Below, one piece after another: positions 25,743 through 35,112 of a DNA stretch of 64,000 bases. The stretch's first letter is position 1, and each line of letters starts with the position of its first letter. Below the pieces are notes generated by a model. It saw only the letters and a list, made by a program, of their open reading frames with translations. It searched no databases and was not told where the DNA came from. The position numbers were made by a program, and so were the translations under genes. Source of the stretch: JAWKWA01 sp041397765 (GTDB lineage: Bacteria > Pseudomonadota > Alphaproteobacteria > Rhizobiales > Hyphomicrobiaceae); contig JAWKWA010000001.1 of NCBI GenBank assembly GCA_041397765.1, positions 248,001-312,000 on the forward strand. The letters run 5' to 3'.

Positions 25743-27164
25743 ATGGCGACGACGATCATTCCGGTCATCATGTGCGGTGGCGCGGGAACGCGGCTGTGGC
25801 CGGCCTCGCGCGAGGCGCAGCCCAAGCAGTTCATGACGCTGCTCGGCGGCCATTCCACCTTCGAGGCGACGCTCGATCGCGTGCGGCCGGGCGATCTGTT
25901 CGAGAAGGCGATCGTCATCACCAACGACGACTTCCGCTTCGTCGTCGCCGAGCAGGCGCGGCGCATGGGAGCGGACGTTGAGATCGTTCTGGAGCCGATG
26001 CGGCAGGATTCGGCGCCGGCCGTCGCGGTCGCCGCCGAACTCGCCTTCCAGCGTTCATCCGACGCCATCGTGCTCATCCTCGCTGCAGATCATGTCGTTC
26101 GCGATCCCGATGGCTTCCGCGCCGCCAGCCGCAAGGCGCTCGCCGCCGCCGAGGCTGGTCGCATCGTCACCTTCGGCATCACGCCGGAAGGACCCGTCAC
26201 CAGCTACGGCTATATCAGGCCCTCGAAGAAGCCGGTCTCGGGCGAGGTCAAGGCGGTCGAGGCCTTCGTCGAGAAGCCCGATGCCGAGACGGCGGCCGTC
26301 TATTTGCGCGACGGCTATCTGTGGAACAGCGGCAATTTCCTGTTCCGCGCCGCCACCATGCGCGAGGAGCTGAAGCGTCTCGATGCACGCACGGCCGATG
26401 CGGCGCGCAGTGCCGTCAAGTTGGCGAAGCGCGACCTCGACTTCCTGCGTCTCGACAAGGAGGCCTTCGCCGCGGCGCGCAAGATCTCGATCGACTACGC
26501 GGTGATGGAGAAGACCGACAAGGCGGCGGTGCTGGAAGCCTCTTTCGGCTGGTCGGATGTCGGAAGCTGGGATGCCGTCTGGCAGATTGCGGCAAAGGAC
26601 GCCGATGGCAATGCAACGCGCGGCGACGTGGTCACCGAAGGCGCGCGCGACAATCTGGTGGAGAGCGAGACGGGCATTCTGACGGCGCTGATCGGTGTCG
26701 AGGGGCTGGCGGTGATCGTCACGGGAGATGCGGTGCTGGTCGCCGCGCGCGAGCGCTCCGAAGGCGTCAAGGCGCTGGTCGACCGGCTGAAGAAGGCAGG
26801 CCGGCGCGAAGTCAGCGAGCACCGGCGTGTCTATCGTCCCTGGGGCTACTACCAGTCGATCGACATGGGCGAGCGTTATCAGGTGAAGCGCATCGTGGTG
26901 AAGCCGGGCGGGCGGCTCTCGCTGCAGAAGCACTTCCACCGCTCGGAGCACTGGGTGGTGGTGAAGGGTACGGCCGAGGTGACGGCCGACGAGCGGGTGG
27001 TCGCCGTGCGCGAGAACGAATCGATCTCTCTGCCGCTCGGCACGGTGCACCGGCTCGCCAATCCGGGAAAGATTCCGCTCGAGCTCATCGAGGTGCAGGT
27101 CGGCTCCTATCTCGGCGAGGACGACATCGTGCGCATCGAGGACGTCTACGGTCGCAAGGGATGA
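25743..27164 (+). CDS. manC: Mannose-1-phosphate guanylyltransferase / mannose-6-phosphate isomerase
   Basis: A 473-residue bifunctional enzyme (ManC/XanB/AlgA type) that makes GDP-mannose for polysaccharides. The nucleotidyltransferase N-terminal domain begins at residue 4, with the motif M-C-G-G-A-G-T-R-L-W-P-A-S-R and P-K-Q-F. The C-terminal cupin (type II phosphomannose isomerase) includes Q-K-H-F-H-R-S-E-H-W at about residue 394. The length equals the two-domain form. It opens the plus-strand polysaccharide block. Confidence 0.95.
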   Translation: MATTIIPVIMCGGAGTRLWPASREAQPKQFMTLLGGHSTFEATLDRVRPGDLFEKAIVITNDDFRFVVAEQARRMGADVEIVLEPMRQDSAPAVAVAAELAFQRSSDAIVLILAADHVVRDPDGFRAASRKALAAAEAGRIVTFGITPEGPVTSYGYIRPSKKPVSGEVKAVEAFVEKPDAETAAVYLRDGYLWNSGNFLFRAATMREELKRLDARTADAARSAVKLAKRDLDFLRLDKEAFAAARKISIDYAVMEKTDKAAVLEASFGWSDVGSWDAVWQIAAKDADGNATRGDVVTEGARDNLVESETGILTALIGVEGLAVIVTGDAVLVAARERSEGVKALVDRLKKAGRREVSEHRRVYRPWGYYQSIDMGERYQVKRIVVKPGGRLSLQKHFHRSEHWVVVKGTAEVTADERVVAVRENESISLPLGTVHRLANPGKIPLELIEVQVGSYLGEDDIVRIEDVYGRKG

Positions 27165-27210
27165 GCATCGCGGGCACAGCGCCGCCCGTGACGGCGGCAC
27201 GGTGGCGGCG

Positions 27211-28002
27211 ATGCTGAGGCGGTTGCTCGGCCGCAAGTCGCCCGCCGCGCGGCCGGCGCGCGTGGCGCAGGCGCCGGACGGTCTGCGTATCTATGCCATC
27301 GGCGACATCCATGGCCGTTCCGATCTGCTCGATCGCATGCACGAGATGATCGCGACCGATCTCGCGAGCCATCCGCCGCCGGCGGGATGGCGTGCGGTGG
27401 TCGTTCATCTCGGCGACTATGTCGACAGGGGAGCCGACAGCCGCGGCGTGCTCGATAGGGTGCTCGAACGGCGTCTGCCGGGCGCGGAGCTCGTCTATCT
27501 GAAGGGCAATCACGAGCAGATGCTCGAGGCGGCCGTCCGTGGCAGCGAGCCGATCGAGGCGTGGCGCTCGCTCGGCGGATTGGAGACGATGCTGTCCTAC
27601 GGCATGGAGCCGAGACTGGCGCGCGCCCGTGATGCGACGGCCGAGATCTCCGCAAGGCTCGGCGAGCTCATTCCGCGCGCACATCTTCAGACGATCGCCG
27701 CCATGCCGCTGACCTACCGGGCGGGCGACTACATGCTCTGTCATGCCGGCGTGCGGCCGGGCGTCGCGCTCGATCGGCAGAGACCGGAGGATCTCTTGTG
27801 GATCCGCGGCGCCTTCCTCGACAGCGAGGCCGACCACGGCGCGCTCATCGTGCACGGGCATACGCCGGTGGAGGCGCCCGAGGAGCGTCACAATCGCATC
27901 AACATTGATACTGGCGCGTATGCAACGAATCTGCTCACTTGCCTCGTGCTCGAGGGGGCGCGGCGCGACTATATCGCGACCGTGCCGCCGTCATTCGGCT
28001 GA
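27211..28002 (+). CDS. Metallophosphoesterase (serine/threonine phosphatase-like)
   Basis: A 263-residue protein of the calcineurin-like phosphoesterase family. All metal motifs are present: G-D-I-H-G (D32, H34), G-D-Y-V-D-R-G (D69), G-N-H-E and G-H-T-P near the C-terminus. It resembles bacterial PrpA-type or symmetrical Ap4A hydrolase-like phosphatases. Such genes often accompany exopolysaccharide clusters in alphaproteobacteria. I use the ATG at 27211 with GGTGG upstream; a GTG at 27202 is possible. The target is unknown. Confidence 0.88.
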   Translation: MLRRLLGRKSPAARPARVAQAPDGLRIYAIGDIHGRSDLLDRMHEMIATDLASHPPPAGWRAVVVHLGDYVDRGADSRGVLDRVLERRLPGAELVYLKGNHEQMLEAAVRGSEPIEAWRSLGGLETMLSYGMEPRLARARDATAEISARLGELIPRAHLQTIAAMPLTYRAGDYMLCHAGVRPGVALDRQRPEDLLWIRGAFLDSEADHGALIVHGHTPVEAPEERHNRINIDTGAYATNLLTCLVLEGARRDYIATVPPSFG

Positions 28003-28153
28003 GTAGAGCGAGCGGTATTACTTTCCGCCGAAATCGCGATGTCGGTGGACGCGTGGCATCTGGCTGGTCCCGACGGTCGGCGATGCGCGCTATGTTCGTG
28101 AACGGACGAGTCGATCACGCCGGGCTTGGGCCGGTTGCCGGACGAGGTGCCAG

Positions 28154-28876
28154 ATGATGCGCGCGATTGGCGAGGGCCTGTCTCCGGTGCTCACCACCAG
28201 GGAGTGCGGACCCCAGCTCAACGCTGTCGTCGGCGATGACGCGCATCCGTTCCTTCTGTCGCTCGCACGCATCCTGCTCGTCGTCGCATTCCTCGGCGTC
28301 GTGCTCGCGGGCTGCGCGCAGCAGCAGGGTGCGAGCCTGCTGCCCGAGACGTCGCTCGCGGCCACCGCCTCGGCAGATCCCGCGCTCGTGCAGCCTGCGA
28401 GCCTCGCCGTCGGCACGCCGGCCTACAAGCTCGGTCCTGGCGACAAGGTCAAGGTCGTCGTGTTCCGTGAAGAGCAACTGTCCGGTGAGTTCGAGATCGA
28501 TTCCACCGGGCATTTCTCCATGCCGCTGGTCGGGCGCGTGGAGGCCGCCGGCCATACGCAGCAGGAGCTCGAGCAATCGATCACCGCAGCGCTCGCCAAT
28601 GGCTATCTGAAGGACCCCAAGGTCTCGGTGCTGCCATCGGATCTGCGGCCGATCTATGTGCTCGGCGAGGTCAAGACGGCCGGCGAGTATCCGTTCAAGT
28701 CGGGGCTGAACGCGGTCAGCGCGGTGGCGCTCGCCGGCGGCTTCACCTATCGGGCGGATTCCTCGCGCGTCTTCATCCGACGCGCGAACGAGGCCTTCGA
28801 GCGCGAGTTCCCGGCCGCTCCGACCATCGTCGTGATGCCTGGCGACACTGTGCGGGTTGCCGAGCGCTATTTCTGA
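28154..28876 (+). CDS. Polysaccharide export lipoprotein (Wza/OPX-like)
   Basis: A 240-residue outer-membrane polysaccharide exporter. A lipobox L-A-G-C54 follows a hydrophobic helix, suggesting lipid attachment. The Poly_export domain begins at about residue 90 (Y-K-L-G-P-G-D-K-V-K-V-V-V-F) and an SLBB domain covers about residues 165-220 (V-L-G-E-V-K-T-A-G-E-Y-P). The signal region is preceded by a 35-residue leader, so the true start may be internal. It is short compared with Wza and probably needs a partner barrel, perhaps the protein at 29.9 kb. Confidence 0.9.
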   Translation: MMRAIGEGLSPVLTTRECGPQLNAVVGDDAHPFLLSLARILLVVAFLGVVLAGCAQQQGASLLPETSLAATASADPALVQPASLAVGTPAYKLGPGDKVKVVVFREEQLSGEFEIDSTGHFSMPLVGRVEAAGHTQQELEQSITAALANGYLKDPKVSVLPSDLRPIYVLGEVKTAGEYPFKSGLNAVSAVALAGGFTYRADSSRVFIRRANEAFEREFPAAPTIVVMPGDTVRVAERYF

Positions 28877-28928
28877 CACGCAGCGCCGCTTGCGCGCATC
28901 CCACCCCATCCCTGCCAACAGTCGTAGA

Positions 28929-28956
28929 GCCGCCCGCACAACACGGGCGGCATTAT
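28929..28956 (+). terminator. Probable terminator after the export lipoprotein gene
   Basis: GCCGCCCG (28929-28936) pairs with CGGGCGGC (28944-28951) over a seven-base loop, followed by ATTAT. The U tract is weak. Confidence 0.5.
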
Positions 28957-29219
28957 GGCGTCACACCATCCGCCTACGGGCGGGGTCCAACGCTGCGCCG
29001 GTGCTGTAGCGTTCGGACGCACATGCAACGATTAACAAATAGTTAACAGAATTGGATGGGGATCATCAGTCGTCTCCTGGACCGTTGCAATCCTGTCACA
29101 GATATTGTCCGTGGAAGTATCAATGTATTAACTCAGATTGCCTCAGAATCGGACAATCAGTAACCATGCGCCAAGGAGTTGCCCGCAATGCCGGGCGGCA
29201 AAGCGGGGGATAGACCGAC
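28957..29219. other. AT-rich intergenic region before the Gly-rich protein gene
   Basis: The spacer 28877-29219 is 343 bp. After the hairpin it becomes AT-rich (about 29030-29165), which is unusual in this genome and suggests a regulated promoter. An 8-bp inverted repeat ATTGTCCG/CGGACAAT (about 29106-29113 and 29151-29158) brackets the probable promoter region. No gene or RNA is recognised. Confidence 0.35.
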
Positions 29220-29708
29220 ATGACAAGGCTGGTTCGGATCGTGGCAATTGCGCTCGTCGCGATGATCGGCGGCTGGGGCTTCGCCGGCAGCGTGCATGCG
29301 CAGACGGCGTCGCAGATACAGACGGTCCAGGCGATCGTCGCGGCTCATCCCGATGGCGGCCCCGAGCTCTCGCAGGCGATCGCCGACGCTGTTGCGGCCG
29401 ATCCCAGCCTGGCAGACGCCGTGGTTGCTGTCGCCAACAACATGAGCGACAGCAATCTCGTGGCGGCTATGGGGCAGGGTATGGCCATGGCGGTCACGCA
29501 GCTTAGCGCCAGCGATCCCACTGGCGCCTCGCAGATCAACGCGGCAATGGCCAGTAGCACCAATCCGGCGATGACTGGCGCGTTTCAGGCGGCGATGGGC
29601 GGCGGCGGTGGCGGTGGCGGCGGTGGCGGTGGCGGTGGCGGTCTCGTTCCCAGCTTCGGCTCGGGCGGAGGTAGTGGCGGCGGCACCGGCGATCTCAGCC
29701 CGATCTGA
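29220..29708 (+). CDS. Exported glycine-rich hypothetical protein
   Basis: A 162-residue secreted protein. A clear signal peptide (residues 1-27, ending V-H-A-Q) is followed by an Ala/Asp-rich helical domain with repeated A-I-V-A-A-H-P, A-I-A-D-A-V-A-A-D-P and A-V-V-A-V-A-N. The C-terminus contains a run of 15 glycines and a second Gly/Ser stretch. I recognise no named family. Its position between the Wza-like lipoprotein and the beta-barrel suggests a surface or matrix role in polysaccharide secretion. Confidence 0.7.
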   Translation: MTRLVRIVAIALVAMIGGWGFAGSVHAQTASQIQTVQAIVAAHPDGGPELSQAIADAVAADPSLADAVVAVANNMSDSNLVAAMGQGMAMAVTQLSASDPTGASQINAAMASSTNPAMTGAFQAAMGGGGGGGGGGGGGGGLVPSFGSGGGSGGGTGDLSPI

Positions 29709-29892
29709 GCGTGATGCCAACAGGTGTGCGGCCTCGTCGCTCTCTTGCGGGACTTTCGACGGCCGCGCCCCTGCATCATCTGATTACATTTTGCCAATTG
29801 TGCTGCGCCGAAGACTGGGGCGTCGCGCTGTGGTGTGCATCCGTTGAGAGGCGCACCGGCTAACGATTTCGACCGGCGGGGAAGGCTGAGAC

Positions 29893-31137
29893 ATGAGACG
29901 TCAGGGCAGGGGGGCCGTCGGGCGGTTCGGTGGTGCGGTGCTTGCCGTGCCGGTGTTGCTGGCACTGGCTCCAGCAATGGCGGAGGCGCAGGACGTCGAG
30001 CCGGTCATGCAGCGGTCTCGCCCGGAATACGAGGCGCAAGGCATCCGCATGGGGTCCTTCATCGCCCTGCCGTCGGCGACGGTGACGGTCGAGCACGACG
30101 ACAATTTCTTCTCGACGCACAGCAATGCGCAGGACGAGACCATCTACGCGCTGCGGCCGGAGGTGGTGATCGCCTCCGACTGGGGTACGCACAGCGTCGA
30201 GCTCCGCAGTTGGGGCGAGGGGCTGCTGCACGAGAATTTCGACGACGACGATCAGTTCAACTATTATCTCGGATTGCGTGGCACGGCGGACGTGCTCAGC
30301 GACATGCAGCTCATCGGCGCTGCCTCCTTTCTGCGCGATCATGAGGATCGTGGCTCGGGCGATTCGTTCCGGCTGTTCGACAAGCCGGTCGAGTTCGAGC
30401 GGTTCGAGACCAGCCTCGGTGTCGACAAGAGGTTCAATCGCCTGCGCATGCGGGCGACGGCCGGTTTCCGCAACGACGACTACCACGACACCAGCATCGG
30501 TGGCGCCAATGTCGACGAGGATTATCGCGACGGGCAGTTCTACAACCTGACGGATCGGCTCAGCTACGAGGTCAGCCCGGCGACGGCGGTGTTCTTCCAG
30601 GCGGCCTATGACGTCAAGGACTACCGGGGCTCGGAGTTCGACGGCGACGGCGTCAAGGCGATCGGTGGCGTCGAGTTCGAGATGACGCATCTTGTGCGCG
30701 GCGAAGTCGGCGGCGGCTGGATGAGCTTCGATTTCGACGATCCGACGCGCGACGATATCGAGACCTACACCTACAGCACGAAGCTCTTCTGGGACCCGAC
30801 GCCGCTCGTCTCGGTCAGTCTGTTCGGCGATCGCGACGTGTCGATCTCGTCGGAATTCGGCTCGTCATCGACGGTCGTCTCGACGCTCAATGCCCGGATC
30901 GACTACGAGTTCAGGCGGAACATCATCCTCTCGGCGCTCGGCGGCTACGAGTGGACCGAGTACGAGGACATCGTGCGCGACGACGAGAAGGGCACGGCGG
31001 AGATCCAGGCGCAATATCTGATCAGTGCGCATCTCTCGGCGCTGCTCAGCCTGAGGCATGTGGACTTCGATTCGAGCATCGATGGTATCGACTACGACAA
31101 GAACGTCGCGACGGCCGGCCTCAAGGCGCAGTGGTAG
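29893..31137 (+). CDS. Outer-membrane beta-barrel protein (BBP2-like)
   Basis: A 414-residue protein with a signal peptide (about residues 1-32) and a series of alternating amphipathic strands that end in tryptophan, the typical barrel C-terminus. Repeated features such as V-E-H-D-D-N-F-F and aromatic girdles fit the beta-barrel family found in exopolysaccharide loci of alphaproteobacteria. It probably forms the outer-membrane channel or anchor for the exported polymer. A terminator follows. Confidence 0.8.
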   Translation: MRRQGRGAVGRFGGAVLAVPVLLALAPAMAEAQDVEPVMQRSRPEYEAQGIRMGSFIALPSATVTVEHDDNFFSTHSNAQDETIYALRPEVVIASDWGTHSVELRSWGEGLLHENFDDDDQFNYYLGLRGTADVLSDMQLIGAASFLRDHEDRGSGDSFRLFDKPVEFERFETSLGVDKRFNRLRMRATAGFRNDDYHDTSIGGANVDEDYRDGQFYNLTDRLSYEVSPATAVFFQAAYDVKDYRGSEFDGDGVKAIGGVEFEMTHLVRGEVGGGWMSFDFDDPTRDDIETYTYSTKLFWDPTPLVSVSLFGDRDVSISSEFGSSSTVVSTLNARIDYEFRRNIILSALGGYEWTEYEDIVRDDEKGTAEIQAQYLISAHLSALLSLRHVDFDSSIDGIDYDKNVATAGLKAQW

Positions 31138-31168
31138 CCGGACGCCGTACGGAACTGTGATTTCTGCA

Positions 31169-31203
31169 ACGCACCGTCCCCGGCGGACGGTGCGTTTCTA
31201 TTT
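31169..31203 (+). terminator. Rho-independent terminator after the beta-barrel gene
   Basis: ACGCACCGTCC (31169-31179) pairs perfectly with GGACGGTGCGT (31185-31195), loop of five, followed by a T-rich TTCTATTT. It separates the barrel gene from the Wzz/kinase gene. The remaining spacer to 31449 holds nothing recognisable. Confidence 0.8.
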
Positions 31204-31449
31204 GCGGCACCTGCCTTCGCCGCGACCGGCGGGGTCCCGCTCCGGCAAATTTGCTGTGCGCATCGCGAGAATCCGCCGACGTAGGCGGTGCTCTGCGGTT
31301 GCCCGCCGTCGTGACGGTACCTAGTCTTTCCGGTGGCTGACGGCCGGCGCTGCCGATTCGTGTTCCAGCGTCGTCATCGTCGGTCTGCACGAGCCGGGGC
31401 GCGTTCCGATCGCCTGCCGGCGGCAGCGACAGGCAAGAGAGCGCCAGAC

Positions 31450-33678
31450 ATGAATGCTCCATTTCCCGCGACGGTGTTCAAGCCCCTGGCTGCCGCCGGC
31501 TCCGTCAACGAGGTGAGCCGGGCGATCGGCGTTCTGCGACGTCGCGGGCGGTTGATCGGTCTGTTCGTCGGTGGTGCGCTCGCTGCGGCGCTGTTGCTGC
31601 TGCTGTTCATCACGCCGCGCTACACCGCCAACATCCAGATCCTGCTCGACCCGCGCCAGCAGAACATCCTGAAGAGCCAGGATGTCGTCGAGGGCATCCG
31701 GCTCGATACGGGGGTGGTGGAGAGCGAGGTGTCGCTGATCCTGTCGCACAGCATTGCGCAGCGCGTCGTCGAGAAGCTGCATCTCGACGACGATCCGGAG
31801 TTCTCGCGGCCGCGCGGTGGTGGGCTGCCGGGTGTCGGCGCGATCCGCCGCCTCGTGTCCCAGCTGTTCGCGGGCGGGGAGGCGAGCGAGGAGACGACGG
31901 AGGGGCTGACCCGCGTCCAGCAGGATACGATCAAGGCGGTGCGTGAGGCGACGCGGGCGCGGCGTGTCGGTGTCACCTATGTGATCGATGTCAGCTTCAC
32001 CTCCAAGGATGCCGCCAAGGCGGCCCGCATCGCCGATGCGATCGCGGAGGCCTATCTGCTCGAGCAGCTCGAGGCGCGCTACGAGACGGCAAAGCGCGCC
32101 AGCGACTGGCTGAGCGAGCGGCTCGGCGGGCTCAGCGACCAGGTTCAGGCGAGCGAGCGCGCCGTGTCGGAATATCGCGCGCGCTTCGGTCTCGTCGATA
32201 CCGGTGGAGACACGATCGACAAGCAGCAGGTGTCCGAGATCAACGCCCAACTCGTACTTGCGCGGGCAAAGACCGCCGAGACGCGCGCCAAATACGAGCA
32301 GACGCAGCGCCTGGCGAGCGGTGGCGGCAATACCGCGGCCGTCGCCGAGGTGCTGCAGTCGCAGGTGATCGCCTCGCTGCGCACGCAGGAGGCGGAGGTC
32401 GCCCGCAAGGAGGCGGATCTGTCGACGCAATACGGACCGCGCCATCCAACCATCCTCAACGTGCGCGCCGAGCTCGCCGACATCCGCCGTGCCATCCACA
32501 ACGAGGTCGAGCGCATCATCACCAATCTGCGCAACGAGTACGAAGTGGCGCAGAAGCGGGAGAGTTCGCTGCAGGAGAGCCTCGACAAGCTGACGGGCGT
32601 CGCCAGCATCAATGACGAGGCGCGCATCAAGCTGCGGGACCTGGAGCGCGAGGCGGAGGCGAACCGCTCACTCTATCAGAGCTTCCTGCAGCGTTTCAAG
32701 GAGACGCGAGAGCAGACGACGCTCGAGACGACCGACTCGCGCGTGATCTCGCCGGCGTTGCGGCCGGAGCGTGCGTCCTATCCCCAGACAAGCGTATTTC
32801 TCGGCCTTGCGCTCTTTCTCGGCCTCGGCGTCGGCATCAGCGCCGCCTTCCTGATGGAGTATCTGGAGAGCGGCTTCACCACGGCCGAGCAGGTCGAGGC
32901 CGATCTCAATCTGCCGGTGCTTGCGATGCTGCCGCGGCTCTCGACGTCCGAGTACGATCCCGAGCGCAAGGGCGGTACGGTGCTCTCCTATGTGGCGACG
33001 AAGCCGTTGTCGCGATTCGGCGAGGGCATAAGGAGCGCGCGGGTGGCGATCTCGCTGTCGGATGTCGACCAGCCGCCGCGTCTCGTGCTGGTGACGTCGA
33101 GCGTGCCGGGCGAAGGCAAGTCGACGATCGCTTCGTCGATCGCCGTGTCAGCATCGGCGTCGGGCATCAAGACGCTGCTGATCGACGGCGACATGCGTCA
33201 TCCCTCGACGTCGAAGCTGTTCGGCCTGGAGAAGAGCCGCGGGCTCGTCGATCTCCTGTCCGGCACGGCGCAGGCGGGAGAAGTGTTCCGCGGCTTCAAC
33301 AACGGATCGCTGATCGTGCTGCCTGCCGGTGCGGGCACGAAGAACTCGCCGGATCTGCTCGCTTCGCAGCGCATGCGCCAGTTCCTCGAGACGGCGCGCT
33401 CGAGCTATGATCTGGTGATCATCGACACGCCGCCCGTCACCGCGGTGGTCGACAGTCTTGTCGTCATCCCGCACACCGACAAGGTGCTGTTCGTCCTCGA
33501 ATGGGAGAATACGGCCCGTGACATCGTCGCTCGCGCGATGTCCGTGCTCGGCGAAAGCCGCGCCTCGGTCGCCGGCGTCGTGATGAACAAGGTCGAGCTC
33601 GACCGCATGCGGCACCGGGAATCCTACTACAAGTACTATTCCGGCAAGTACGGCTACGGAAAGTACTATTCCAACTGA
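31450..33678 (+). CDS. Polysaccharide co-polymerase with BY-kinase domain (Wzc/ExoP-like)
   Basis: A 742-residue inner-membrane protein that sets polymer length. It has an N-terminal Wzz domain between two membrane helices (about residues 36-55 and 445-465) and a periplasmic coiled coil. The cytoplasmic BY-kinase has Walker A with K557 (P-G-E-G-K-S), Walker A' with D579-G-D581 and Walker B with D659 (V-I-I-D-T-P-P). The tail carries eight tyrosines, the autophosphorylation cluster. The ATG at 31450 is used; the open frame upstream is not Wzz-like. Confidence 0.95.
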   Translation: MNAPFPATVFKPLAAAGSVNEVSRAIGVLRRRGRLIGLFVGGALAAALLLLLFITPRYTANIQILLDPRQQNILKSQDVVEGIRLDTGVVESEVSLILSHSIAQRVVEKLHLDDDPEFSRPRGGGLPGVGAIRRLVSQLFAGGEASEETTEGLTRVQQDTIKAVREATRARRVGVTYVIDVSFTSKDAAKAARIADAIAEAYLLEQLEARYETAKRASDWLSERLGGLSDQVQASERAVSEYRARFGLVDTGGDTIDKQQVSEINAQLVLARAKTAETRAKYEQTQRLASGGGNTAAVAEVLQSQVIASLRTQEAEVARKEADLSTQYGPRHPTILNVRAELADIRRAIHNEVERIITNLRNEYEVAQKRESSLQESLDKLTGVASINDEARIKLRDLEREAEANRSLYQSFLQRFKETREQTTLETTDSRVISPALRPERASYPQTSVFLGLALFLGLGVGISAAFLMEYLESGFTTAEQVEADLNLPVLAMLPRLSTSEYDPERKGGTVLSYVATKPLSRFGEGIRSARVAISLSDVDQPPRLVLVTSSVPGEGKSTIASSIAVSASASGIKTLLIDGDMRHPSTSKLFGLEKSRGLVDLLSGTAQAGEVFRGFNNGSLIVLPAGAGTKNSPDLLASQRMRQFLETARSSYDLVIIDTPPVTAVVDSLVVIPHTDKVLFVLEWENTARDIVARAMSVLGESRASVAGVVMNKVELDRMRHRESYYKYYSGKYGYGKYYSN

Positions 33679-33782
33679 TCGGCAGAGTGTGCCGGTGGCC
33701 GACGGGCATCGCCCGCGGCGGTTGAGGATCGACTGTCGGCTGGTGCGGTTTCCTCGCCGGCACATCGAGCGGGAGTGCTGCC

Positions 33783-35099
33783 GTGATCGGATCGCCGGTC
33801 GTCATCGAGCGCCTAACGCCCGCCCGCACGCTGCTCGGCATGTCGGCCGTGGTGCTGATGGCGCTGGTTCTGGCCCCGGTCGAGCCGCGCTGGTCGGGCG
33901 AGCCGCTCGGTTATGTCTACCTCGCCTTCGGCTATGGTGCGATGCTGCTCGGCTTCGGCTTCTGGACGCTGCTCGGCTGGTCGCCGGTCGCGGTCTCGTA
34001 TGATGCGGGGCGACTCAAGAGGTTGATTGGCATCCTGCTGGCGCTCGGTCTCGCCGGGTTCCTCGCCAAGGCGCTCGACATGACGGTGTTCCGGCCGGTG
34101 TCGTTCGACACGATCAAGGATGCCCGCGAGACGGGAACGGCCGATTCGTCGCTCGCTTCGGTGGTTGCGGCGGGTTTGCTGCCCTGCCTGTTCGGTGCGG
34201 TGCTGACGCAGCTTCATGCCTGGCGCAGCGGCCGGCTGCAGCGCATCAGCACGCTCGCGCTCGTGATCGCGGTCGTCCCCTCACTCGTCGGTATCCTGTT
34301 CGGCAGCCGCTCGCTGCTGCTCGTCACCGGACTGCAGCTCGGCATCGCGGCGCTGTTACTGCTGCCGCGGCTCGGGCCGCGCATTCTCGCGACGGGCGTC
34401 GCGATCGCGGTGGCCGCGCCCTATCTCTTTGCGGTCGTTTTCCTGAAGCGCGCCGAGGACTTCGGCTACGATCCCGCGATCATGGTGCGCTACTCGGTGT
34501 TCGCGCAGACCGTGCCGGCCTCGCCCGCCTATCTCGACATGATCGACGGCCTCGGTCCGGCGAAGCTGTTGTTCCTCGGCCTGACCTCGATCCTGCAATA
34601 TCTGGTGCACGGGCTGTTCGAGTTCCTGTGGCTCGTCGAGATGAAGGACGACGGTTTTGCGTGGGGCGCGCGGATGTTCTTCTTCGTGCCGAAGTTCGCT
34701 GCGATGGTGAATGGCGATTCGACACTCGTGGTGAGCAGCCTGATCGCCATGTCGGACCCGCGCCCGGGTGTCTACAAGACGCTGTTCGGCACGCTCTACA
34801 TCGATTTCGGACCGTTCCTGCCGGTTGCGGGTTTCGTGATCGGCGCGTTCGTCGGACGCGTCAGGATTGCGGTGATCAGCGGCAATCCGCTGGCCTTTCC
34901 GCTCTATGTGCTGCTGCTGGCGCAGGTGGCGCTGGTGCCGATCGTCGATGGCATCTCGCTCGGTGCGTCGATCTTTGCCAACCTCGCCTTCACAATCGTC
35001 TGGCTCGGCGGCTCGCTCGCCTGCGGCATCAGGCCGGCGATCGCACCGTCAGCACGCAACCATGCCTTCGGCGGCGATGGCGGTCTCCCCGCCGAGTGA
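33783..35099 (+). CDS. Multi-pass membrane protein, probable Wzy-type polymerase
   Basis: A 438-residue protein with about ten to twelve membrane helices and a large periplasmic loop near residues 220-330. The topology and position after the Wzz/kinase gene are those of an O-antigen/EPS polymerase. Sequence motifs of Wzy are too weak to prove it by eye. The start is GTG with GGGAG upstream. It is convergent with the flippase gene, separated by only 13 bp. Confidence 0.65.
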   Translation: MIGSPVVIERLTPARTLLGMSAVVLMALVLAPVEPRWSGEPLGYVYLAFGYGAMLLGFGFWTLLGWSPVAVSYDAGRLKRLIGILLALGLAGFLAKALDMTVFRPVSFDTIKDARETGTADSSLASVVAAGLLPCLFGAVLTQLHAWRSGRLQRISTLALVIAVVPSLVGILFGSRSLLLVTGLQLGIAALLLLPRLGPRILATGVAIAVAAPYLFAVVFLKRAEDFGYDPAIMVRYSVFAQTVPASPAYLDMIDGLGPAKLLFLGLTSILQYLVHGLFEFLWLVEMKDDGFAWGARMFFFVPKFAAMVNGDSTLVVSSLIAMSDPRPGVYKTLFGTLYIDFGPFLPVAGFVIGAFVGRVRIAVISGNPLAFPLYVLLLAQVALVPIVDGISLGASIFANLAFTIVWLGGSLACGIRPAIAPSARNHAFGGDGGLPAE

Positions 35100-35112
35100 G
35101 CGGCATTGCATC

